DNA of 64,000 bases from Stenotrophomonas hibiscicola ATCC 19867 (GTDB taxonomy: Bacteria > Pseudomonadota > Gammaproteobacteria > Xanthomonadales > Xanthomonadaceae). Below, piece after piece: positions 6,767-14,068 of the stretch (its first letter is position 1; each line of letters begins with the position of its first letter). The position numbers and the translations under genes were made by a program. The notes under the pieces are model-generated. The model was not told the origin of the DNA, did not search any database, and saw only the letters and a program-made list of their open reading frames with translations. The stretch lies in NCBI RefSeq assembly GCF_000382065.1, contig NZ_KB907502.1, forward strand, positions 310,001-374,000, given 5' to 3'.

Positions 6767-9232
6767 ATGCGCCCAGTGCCGTCCGCTCCCGCCGTCCCAT
6801 CGACCTCGCGCCCGCTGGCGCGCCTGGCCTGCCTGTTGGCACTTTCGGCCATGCCGATGCTGTTGCAGGCCGCGCCGGCAGCGCTGGAGCGGGAGGTCAA
6901 TACATTCATCGGCAGCAAGGACGACGGCAATACGTTCCCGGGCGCGTCGGCGCCGTTCGGCCTGATCCAGGTCAGCCCGATCGGCAGCCACTATTCGGGT
7001 TGGCGCTATGACGACGAGAAGATCCGTGGCTTTGGCCATTCCTTCATCTCCGGTGCCGGCTGCTGGGAACAGGGCGGCCAGGTGTCGGTGCTGCCGGTGA
7101 CCGGCTCGATCGGCCCGGGCGGCGATTTCGATACCGGAAACCCCAAGAAGTTCGACCACAAGACGTATGCCTCGAACTACACGCATGACGGCGAGATCGG
7201 CCAGGCTGGCTACTACAAGGTGCGCCTGACCAGCTACGGCGGCATCGATGCCGAGGCGACCGCGCGCACCCGTGCCGCGGCCGAGCGCTACACCTTCAGC
7301 CAGCGCAGCGGCGATGGCCACGTCCTCGTCAATGTAGGCCAGGCCAACGAACGCCATTCAGTGATCGGCAGCGTGGTCGATGTGGTCGGCGACCGTGTAG
7401 TCGAGGGCAAGCTGGTGACCAAGAGCTTCTGTGGCGGTCATCAGTACACCACCTGGTTCCGCATCGAGTTCGACCGTCCGTTCAAGGCGCATGGCACCTG
7501 GGGCGAGGGCGGTGGCCTGCCGGGTGCGCGGCACAGCATGGAAGGCGAGCAGAAGCCGAACGGTGCCTGGCTGACCTTCGACCTGGCCAAGGGCCAGTCG
7601 GTGACGGCGGTCAGCGCAATCTCGCACGTGGATGCCGAAGGCGCGCGCATCAATCTGCGCGCAGATGGCATGCAGGGGGGAGCGCTGCTCGGTTTCGACC
7701 GCATGCGTGCGTTGTCCCAGCAGTCGTGGCGTGAGCAGCTGGGCCGGGTGCGTGTGCAGGGCGGCAATGCCGACGACCGCGCGGTGTTCTACAGCGCGGT
7801 CTACCACGCGCTGCTGCAGCCGATGACCGGCAACGACGCCGACGGCCGCTACCGCGGCTATGACGATGGTATCCACCGTGCCGACGGCTGGACCTACTAC
7901 GAGTACTTCTCGCTGTGGGATACCTACCGCGCGCAGAACCAGTGGCTGGCGCTGACCCGCCCGGACGTGGCACGCGATATCGGCCGTACCCTGCTGGCGA
8001 TCGACGAGCAGGGTGGTTGGCTGCCGCGCTGGGGCTATGCCAACTTCGAGACCAACATCATGACCGGCGACCCGGTCACCCCGTTCATGGTCGACCTGTG
8101 GCGCTTCGGCGCGCTCAAGGGCCGTGAATCGCAGGCCTGGGATGCGCTGCGCCGCAACGCCTTCGGCACGCCGCCGTTGAACTCGCGCATGGCCGGCCGT
8201 TCCGGCAACCCGACCTATCTGGACAAGGGCTACGTGGTCTACGACCGCGCGTTCCCGTCCAAGGGCATGGACGTCGATCCGCACCATGGCGGTTCGGCCA
8301 CCTTGGAATACGCGCTGGCCGACTGTGCGCTTTCGCAGATGGCCGATGGCCTCGGCCACGCGCAGGACGCGGCGACGCTGCGTGAGCGCGGCCGCAACTG
8401 GCGCAAGGTGTGGGACCCGCAGGTGCGTGACGCCGAGACCGGCTTCACCGGTTTTCCGCGCCCGCGCACCGAGGATGGCCAGTGGTACACCCCGGCCGAT
8501 GGCCACTACAGCCCGCGCTCGCACCATGGATTCCATGAAGGCACGGCGTGGCAGTACCAGTGGCTGGCGCAGCAGGACGTGCCGGGCCTGGTCGAAGCGA
8601 TGGGCGGCCGCGAACAGGCTGGCCGCCGCCTGGACGCCTTCTTCGCCATGGACGCGCTGCAGGCCGACCCGCTCCATGCCGCCCGCAAAGAGTGGGTGGT
8701 CGGGCCGTACAGCTATTACAACCAGTTCCGCTACAACCCGAACAACGAGCCCGACCTGCACTCGCCGTGGCTGTACACGCTGATCGGCCAGCCGTGGAAG
8801 ACCGCTGCCGTGGTGCGCGCTGCGCAGCAGCTGTTCACCAACGCCCCGAACGGCGTGACCGGCAATGACGACCTCGGCACGATGTCGGCCTGGTACCTGT
8901 TCAGTGCCATCGGCGTGTACCCGGCGGTGCCGGGCAGCGGCCAGTTCCTGCTGCACACCCCGCGCTTCAGCAAGGTGGAAGTGGACATGGGCAACGGCCG
9001 CACCCTGCGCATCGACGCGCCGGGCGCCGATGGCCGCCGCCTGCAGTATGTGCAGGGCGTCCAGGTCGACGGCCAGGCGCATGCACCGGTATGGCTGGAC
9101 TGGAACCGCCTGCAGCAGGGCCCGCGCCTGCAGTTCGCGCTCGACGCGAAGGCGCCGGAGCAGGGCTGGGGTACGGCGGTGAAGGACCTACCGGTGTCCT
9201 GGTGCGCGGCACCGGGCAGCCAGCTGCGCTGA
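6767..9232 (+). CDS. GH92 alpha-mannosidase, secreted
   Basis: Calcium-dependent exo-alpha-mannosidase expected to trim mannose from high-mannose N-glycans or similar oligomannosides in the periplasm. The 821-aa protein has a signal peptide (RLACLLALSAMPMLLQAAPA), the N-terminal GH92 sandwich domain starting at VNTFIGSKDDGNTFPGA, and catalytic-domain landmarks SLWDTYRA, NNEPDLHSPWLY and GNDDLGTMSAWY. NEP and NDD hold the acid/base residues of this family. ATG at 6767 has AGGA 8 nt upstream; longer in-frame starts would run back into the operator. First gene of the mannoside operon. Linkage specificity (alpha-1,2 is commonest) cannot be read from sequence. Confidence 0.92.
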   Translation: MRPVPSAPAVPSTSRPLARLACLLALSAMPMLLQAAPAALEREVNTFIGSKDDGNTFPGASAPFGLIQVSPIGSHYSGWRYDDEKIRGFGHSFISGAGCWEQGGQVSVLPVTGSIGPGGDFDTGNPKKFDHKTYASNYTHDGEIGQAGYYKVRLTSYGGIDAEATARTRAAAERYTFSQRSGDGHVLVNVGQANERHSVIGSVVDVVGDRVVEGKLVTKSFCGGHQYTTWFRIEFDRPFKAHGTWGEGGGLPGARHSMEGEQKPNGAWLTFDLAKGQSVTAVSAISHVDAEGARINLRADGMQGGALLGFDRMRALSQQSWREQLGRVRVQGGNADDRAVFYSAVYHALLQPMTGNDADGRYRGYDDGIHRADGWTYYEYFSLWDTYRAQNQWLALTRPDVARDIGRTLLAIDEQGGWLPRWGYANFETNIMTGDPVTPFMVDLWRFGALKGRESQAWDALRRNAFGTPPLNSRMAGRSGNPTYLDKGYVVYDRAFPSKGMDVDPHHGGSATLEYALADCALSQMADGLGHAQDAATLRERGRNWRKVWDPQVRDAETGFTGFPRPRTEDGQWYTPADGHYSPRSHHGFHEGTAWQYQWLAQQDVPGLVEAMGGREQAGRRLDAFFAMDALQADPLHAARKEWVVGPYSYYNQFRYNPNNEPDLHSPWLYTLIGQPWKTAAVVRAAQQLFTNAPNGVTGNDDLGTMSAWYLFSAIGVYPAVPGSGQFLLHTPRFSKVEVDMGNGRTLRIDAPGADGRRLQYVQGVQVDGQAHAPVWLDWNRLQQGPRLQFALDAKAPEQGWGTAVKDLPVSWCAAPGSQLR

Positions 9233-9240
9233 GCCGGACT

Positions 9241-9271
9241 GTGCCGTTCGCGGTCACCCAGCGAACGGCAC
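9241..9271. other. Intercistronic hairpin between GH92 and lacI
   Basis: GTGCCGTTCGC pairs perfectly with GCGAACGGCAC around a 9-nt loop, 8 nt after the GH92 stop. There is no T-run, so it is more likely a partial terminator or a 3'-stabilising hairpin that lowers regulator expression than a full stop. Confidence 0.5.
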
Positions 9272-9328
9272 GGCACGACACGGCCCTGATCCATTAGGCT
9301 TGAGCCTCCAGCGGAGTCCGGGAAGACG

Positions 9329-10378
9329 ATGAACGACAACGGCAGCAGTCCCAGCAAACGCGCCGGCAAGGCGGTGACGGTGACCGACATCGCGCGTGCC
9401 ATCGGCGTGTCACGGGCAACGGTGTCGCTGGTGCTGCGCGGCAGCCCACTGGTCAACGTCGATACCCGCGCCAAGGTCGAGGCCGAACTGCGCCGCCAGC
9501 GTTATGTCTACAACCGCGCGGCGGCCAACCTGCGCCGGCGCACGTCATCAAGCATCGCGCTGGTGATCAACGATCTGTCCAACCCGTTCTTCGCCGAATT
9601 CGCATCCGGTGTGGATGAGGCGCTGGGCGGGCGTGGTTATGTGACCCTGCTGGGCAGCACCGGCGAATCGCCGGAGCGCCAGCAGGCGGTGCTGTCCACG
9701 CTGATGGAGCACACCCCGGCCGGCCTGATCCTGTCGCCGGCCGAGGGCAGTGATACCACGCTGCTGCGGCAGGCGCTGGGTGCCAATGCCAACGTGCTGC
9801 TGTTCAACCGCGAGCTTGAAGGGGCTGACTGGGATTTCCTCACCCTCGACAACCAGCACGGCGCCTATCTCGCCACGCGCCACCTGATCGAGCGCGGCCA
9901 TCGCCAGATCGCCTTCTTCGGCGGCCACGCGGCATCCAGCTCCTGTCATCAGCGCCGCGCCGGTTTCCAGCAGGCGCTGGCCGAGGCCGGGCTGTCGCTG
10001 CCGCCGGGCTGGATGATCGAATCGGCACCGAACCGCCTGGAGGCCGCGGCGCGCACCCATGAGCTGTTTGCCGATGGCCATCGCCCGAGTGCGGCCGTCT
10101 GCTACAACGACACCGTCGCGCTGGGCTTGATGCTGGGCCTGAATTCGCGCGGCATCCGCCCGGGCGGTGACTTCGCGGTCACCGGCTTCGACGACATCTC
10201 CGAGGCGGCGGTAGCGGTGCCGCCGTTGACCACGTTGACCGCCGACCCGCGCGAGCGTGGCCGGCAAGCTGCGGCGCTGCTTCTGCAACGACTGGACGAA
10301 CCGGATGCGCCGCCGCGGCGCACGGTCGCGCCGGTGCAGCTGCGCATCCGCGAAAGCAGTGCCGCACGACCGAACTGA
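9329..10378 (+). CDS. LacI-family transcriptional regulator of mannoside genes
   Basis: A 349-aa repressor with an N-terminal helix-turn-helix at about residues 17-65 (VTDIARAIGVSRATVSLVLR, then VYNRAAANLRR, the hinge helix) and a periplasmic-binding-protein-like sugar domain (SSSIALVINDLSNPFFAEF; ending VTGFDDISEAA). It lies inside the GH92 operon, 96 nt after GH92, which fits local control. The likely sites are the three TTRRATCGATYYAA palindromes. The inducer is probably mannose or a mannoside, by inference. In xanthomonads comparable regulators have been called ManR; that name is not asserted here. Confidence 0.9.
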   Translation: MNDNGSSPSKRAGKAVTVTDIARAIGVSRATVSLVLRGSPLVNVDTRAKVEAELRRQRYVYNRAAANLRRRTSSSIALVINDLSNPFFAEFASGVDEALGGRGYVTLLGSTGESPERQQAVLSTLMEHTPAGLILSPAEGSDTTLLRQALGANANVLLFNRELEGADWDFLTLDNQHGAYLATRHLIERGHRQIAFFGGHAASSSCHQRRAGFQQALAEAGLSLPPGWMIESAPNRLEAAARTHELFADGHRPSAAVCYNDTVALGLMLGLNSRGIRPGGDFAVTGFDDISEAAVAVPPLTTLTADPRERGRQAAALLLQRLDEPDAPPRRTVAPVQLRIRESSAARPN

Positions 10379-10438
10379 TTCCTTTCATACATCCCTTCCA
10401 CGCAACAACGACCTTCCGCGCATCGAGGCGCGTACCGC

Positions 10439-11752
10439 ATGCCGATCTCCGCAACGCCCCGTCCATCGGGTTCTTCGGGCAACGCACCCGCCGTCACCAA
10501 CGGCAAGGCGCTGGCCGTGGTCACCACGATCTTCTTCATGTGGGGCTTCCTGACCTGCCTCAATGACATCCTGATCCCGCACCTGAAGGCGGTGTTCGAG
10601 CTGAACTACGCCAAGGCGATGCTGGTGCAGTTCACCTTCTTCGGCACCTATTTCCTGATGTCGCTGCCGGCCGGACGCCTGGTGGCGGCGCTGGGCTACA
10701 AGAAGGGCATCGTGGCCGGCCTGCTGATCGCCGGTATCGGCGCACTGGGTTTCTGGCCCGCGGCCGAGCTGCGCGTCTACGGCGCCTTCCTCGGTGCACT
10801 GTTCGTGCTGGCGACCGGCATCACGGTGCTGCAGGTCGCCGCCAACCCGTACGTCGCACTGCTGGGACCGGAGCAGACCAGCTCAAGCCGCCTGACCCTG
10901 GCGCAGGCGTTGAACTCGCTGGGCACGGCCATCGCCCCGATCTTTGGCGGCATGTTGATCCTGTCCAACACGGTGAAGAGTGCCGATGACATCGCGGCGC
11001 TGCCGGCCGCCGAGCAGCTGGCCTACCGTGCCGCCGAGGCGCAGGCCGTGCAGGGTCCATACGTGGGCCTGGCGGTGGCGCTGGTACTGCTGGCGCTGTT
11101 CGTGTTCCTGTTCCGCCTGCCGGCGTTGAGCGACGCCACCGAGCAGGCTGATCAGGGTCACCACCACAGCTACCTGGATGCACTGCGCAAGCGCCACCTG
11201 CTGCTGGGCGTGCTGGGCATCTTCTTCTACGTCGGTGCCGAAGTGTCGATCGGCAGCTTCCTGGTCAATTACCTGTCGATGCCCAACATCGGCGGCTTCA
11301 GCGAACAGGAGGCCACCCATTACGTGTCGGCCTACTGGACGATGGCGATGATTGGCCGCTTCGCCGGCTCGGCGCTGCTGGCGCGCTTCTCGCCCAGCCG
11401 CCTGCTGGCGATCTTCGCGCTGGTCAACGTGGCCCTGCTGGTTACGACCATGCTGACCTCTGGCAGCATCGCGCTGTACTCGGTGGTGGCGATCGGCCTG
11501 TTCAACTCGATCATGTTCCCGACCATCTTCGCACTGAGCATCGAGCGCCTGGGGCCGCTGACCAACAAGGGCTCCAGCCTGCTGATCATGGCCATCGTCG
11601 GCGGTGCCGTGGTGCCGTACCTGCAGGGCGTGCTGGCCGACCACATCGGTGTGCAGGCCAGCTTCATCCTGCCGCTGCTGTGCTACGGCTACATCATTTT
11701 CTACGGACTGGTCGGCGCACGTACGCCGGCTTCCGCAACGCAGGGAGGCTGA
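10439..11752 (+). CDS. Sugar:proton symporter, MFS FucP/GluP family
   Basis: A 437-aa inner-membrane permease with about 12 hydrophobic segments. The first helix carries the FucP-type signature FFMWGFLTCLNDILIPHLK, followed by a hexose-transporter region (AANPYVALLGPE). The family includes L-fucose, glucose/galactose and GlcNAc carriers. Here, between the mannosidase and a fructokinase, its substrate is most likely free mannose. It lies 60 nt after the LacI gene and 7 nt before the kinase. Confidence 0.88.
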   Translation: MPISATPRPSGSSGNAPAVTNGKALAVVTTIFFMWGFLTCLNDILIPHLKAVFELNYAKAMLVQFTFFGTYFLMSLPAGRLVAALGYKKGIVAGLLIAGIGALGFWPAAELRVYGAFLGALFVLATGITVLQVAANPYVALLGPEQTSSSRLTLAQALNSLGTAIAPIFGGMLILSNTVKSADDIAALPAAEQLAYRAAEAQAVQGPYVGLAVALVLLALFVFLFRLPALSDATEQADQGHHHSYLDALRKRHLLLGVLGIFFYVGAEVSIGSFLVNYLSMPNIGGFSEQEATHYVSAYWTMAMIGRFAGSALLARFSPSRLLAIFALVNVALLVTTMLTSGSIALYSVVAIGLFNSIMFPTIFALSIERLGPLTNKGSSLLIMAIVGGAVVPYLQGVLADHIGVQASFILPLLCYGYIIFYGLVGARTPASATQGG

Positions 11753-11759
11753 GTCCGGA

Positions 11760-12755
11760 ATGGGTGCCATTGTTTGCTTCGGCGAAATTTTGATCGATCT
11801 ACTAGCGCAGCCTCCGGCCTCGGCCGAAACCCCGCGCGCATTCCTTCAGTACGCCGGCGGTGCGCCGGCCAACGTTGCGGTGGCGGCAGCGCGACTGGGG
11901 GCGAAGACCCAGTTCGTCGGCATGCTGGGCCGAGACATGTTCGGTGACTTCCTGGCGGACAGCCTGGCCGAGCACGGCGTGGGCACGGATTACATCGTGC
12001 GTACCGATGCGGCAAAGACCGCGCTGGCCTTCGTCGCGCTGGATGCCAGCGGCGAGCGCAGCTTCAGTTTCTACCGCCCACCGGCGGCCGACCTGCTGTT
12101 CCGTGACAGCGACTTCCAAGCCGCGTGCTTCGACAGCGCGCAGTGCTTCCATGTCTGCTCCAACAGCCTGACCGAGCCGGCCATTGCCGAGGCGACCTTC
12201 GCCGGCATGGAGCGCGCCCGTGACGCCGGTGCGGTGGTCAGCCTGGACCTCAATCTGCGCCCGGCGCTGTGGCCGGCCAACGAGGACCCGACGCCGCGCC
12301 TGTGGCAGGCGCTGGAACGTGCCGACCTGGTCAAGCTGTCGCGCGAGGAGCTGGACTACCTGGCCGCGCCGCTGGGCAGTGACGGCGAGGCGACGGTGCT
12401 GCGGCGCCTGCTGGCCGCGCAGGCGCGCTGGGTCATCGTCACCGACGGTGCGGCCACGCTGCACTGGTACACCCGCGACAACCACGGCACGGTCACCAGT
12501 TTCCGCGTGGCCACGGTCGACACCACGGCTGCTGGCGATGCCTTCGTCGGTGGCGTGCTGGTTGGGCTGCTGGAGCGTGGCGGGGCCGGTGCAGGCTTTG
12601 CAGCGTTCTGCCAGGACCCGGAGGCGATCACCGCCACGCTGCGCTTCGGTGCCGCGGTCGGCGCTCTGGCTGTTACCCGCAAGGGCGCGTTCGCCGCGAT
12701 GCCCTCGCTCGATGAAGTGCAGCAGCTGCTGCAGGACCAGGACATTACCGCATGA
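11760..12755 (+). CDS. PfkB-family carbohydrate kinase (fructokinase)
   Basis: Phosphorylates fructose formed from mannose to fructose-6-phosphate. The 331-aa protein has the ribokinase-fold N-terminus (GAIVCFGEILIDLL), the sugar-binding segment YAGGAPANVAVAAARLG, and the anion-hole/catalytic-base motif DTTAAGDAFVGG. The start at 11760 has GGAGG 11 nt upstream, over the transporter stop. Its stop overlaps the next start as ATGA (12752), implying translational coupling to the isomerase. Confidence 0.88.
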   Translation: MGAIVCFGEILIDLLAQPPASAETPRAFLQYAGGAPANVAVAAARLGAKTQFVGMLGRDMFGDFLADSLAEHGVGTDYIVRTDAAKTALAFVALDASGERSFSFYRPPAADLLFRDSDFQAACFDSAQCFHVCSNSLTEPAIAEATFAGMERARDAGAVVSLDLNLRPALWPANEDPTPRLWQALERADLVKLSREELDYLAAPLGSDGEATVLRRLLAAQARWVIVTDGAATLHWYTRDNHGTVTSFRVATVDTTAAGDAFVGGVLVGLLERGGAGAGFAAFCQDPEAITATLRFGAAVGALAVTRKGAFAAMPSLDEVQQLLQDQDITA

Positions 12756-13978
12756 GCACCTCGCCCGATTTCCGTTCACCCGCGTTCCTGCGTGCGCACA
12801 TCGCCGACACGATGGCGTTCTACCACCCGCGCTGCATCGATCCGAACGGCGGCTTCTTCCACTACTTCCGTGATGACGGCAGCATCTACGATGCCAGCCA
12901 CCGCCACCTGGTGAGCAGCACCCGTTTCGTCTTCAACTACGCGATGGCATACCGCGAGTTCGGCAACGCCGAATACCGCGACGCAGTCGAGCATGGCGTG
13001 CGCTATCTGCGCGAGGTGCATCGCAATCCGGCCACCGGTGGCTACGCCTGGACCCTGCGCGATGGCAAGGTCGAGGACGACATGAACCACTGCTATGGCG
13101 TGGCGTTCGTGCTGTTGGCCTACAGCTGCGCACTGAAGGCCGGTCTCGAACAGGCCCGCGCATGGATGGACGAGACCTGGCAGCTGCTGGAAGCGCGTTT
13201 CTGGGAGCCGCAGCACGGCCTCTACAAGGACGAAGCCGATGGGCAGTGGAATTTCACCGGCTACCGTGGCCAGAACGCCAACATGCACATGTGCGAGGCG
13301 ATGCTGGCCGCCTTCGAGGCCAGCGGCGAACAGCGCTATGTGGAGCGCGCGCTGCAGCTGGCCGACAACATGACCCGCCGCCAGGCCGCCAAGGCCGGTG
13401 GCCTGGTGTGGGAGCACTACGATTCCAACTGGGAGATCGACTGGGATTACAACCTGGATGACCCCAAGCACCTGTTCCGCCCGTGGGGCTTCCAGCCGGG
13501 CCACCAGACCGAATGGGCCAAGCTGCTGTTGATCCTGGACCGCCATGTGCAGGCCGATTGGCTGGTGCCGACCGCGCAGCACCTGTTCGACGTGGCCGTG
13601 GCGCGCAGCTGGGACGAGGCGCGGGGTGGCCTGTACTACGGTTTCGCGCCGGAATCGCGCCGGCAGCCGGGCATGGATGGCGCCCCGATCGGTGGCGACA
13701 GTTTCGTCTGCGACGACGACAAGTATTTCTGGGTGCAGGCGGAGACGCTGGCGACCGCCGCACTGATGGCCAAGCGTACCGGCGATGACCGCTATTGGCA
13801 GTGGTACCAGCGTATCTGGGCGTATTCGTGGGAACACTTCGTCGATCACCGGTACGGCGCCTGGTTCCGCATCCTCGATGCCGACAATCGCAAGTACAGC
13901 GACGAGAAGAGCCCGGCCGGCAAGGTGGATTACCACACCATGGGTGCGTGTTACGAAGTGCTGAACGTGGTGCGCTGA
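12752..13978 (+). CDS. AGE-family sugar isomerase, probable D-mannose isomerase
   Basis: A 408-aa (alpha/alpha)6-barrel enzyme of the N-acylglucosamine-2-epimerase family. Conserved active-site segments are NANMHMCEAMLAAFE, QPGHQTEWAKLL and KVDYHTMGACYEV, with the catalytic histidines. The family includes GlcNAc and cellobiose 2-epimerases and mannose isomerases. Mannose isomerase is favoured because it is coupled by a 4-nt overlap to a fructokinase inside a mannosidase operon and no hexokinase or phosphomannose isomerase gene is present here. Confidence 0.82.
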   Translation: MSTSPDFRSPAFLRAHIADTMAFYHPRCIDPNGGFFHYFRDDGSIYDASHRHLVSSTRFVFNYAMAYREFGNAEYRDAVEHGVRYLREVHRNPATGGYAWTLRDGKVEDDMNHCYGVAFVLLAYSCALKAGLEQARAWMDETWQLLEARFWEPQHGLYKDEADGQWNFTGYRGQNANMHMCEAMLAAFEASGEQRYVERALQLADNMTRRQAAKAGGLVWEHYDSNWEIDWDYNLDDPKHLFRPWGFQPGHQTEWAKLLLILDRHVQADWLVPTAQHLFDVAVARSWDEARGGLYYGFAPESRRQPGMDGAPIGGDSFVCDDDKYFWVQAETLATAALMAKRTGDDRYWQWYQRIWAYSWEHFVDHRYGAWFRILDADNRKYSDEKSPAGKVDYHTMGACYEVLNVVR

Positions 13979-13994
13979 AGAGCGTTCGAATTCA

Positions 13995-14052
13995 GTAGTG
14001 CCAGGCCATGCCTGGCAATCCCGCATCGGTAGCGCCGGGCCACGCCCGGCGG
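13995..14052 (+). repeat. Tandem SMAG/REP palindromes between isomerase and GH2 genes
   Basis: Two GTAG-headed palindromes in the same orientation, GTAGTGCCAGGCCATGCCTGGC (13995) and GTAGCGCCGGGCCACGCCCGGC (14029). They occupy the only gap between the isomerase and the beta-mannosidase and may modulate read-through or mRNA stability there. Confidence 0.8.
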
Positions 14053-14068
14053 AAAACAGGAGCCCTGC

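Noticed and set aside
11790-11803. TTGATCGATCTACT in the start of the fructokinase gene as a fourth operator
   Set aside because: It lacks one base of the left half-site and the AA end, and encodes the conserved ILIDLL motif. A similar ATCGATCT at about 14727 encodes GIDLQ. Both look like chance coding matches.
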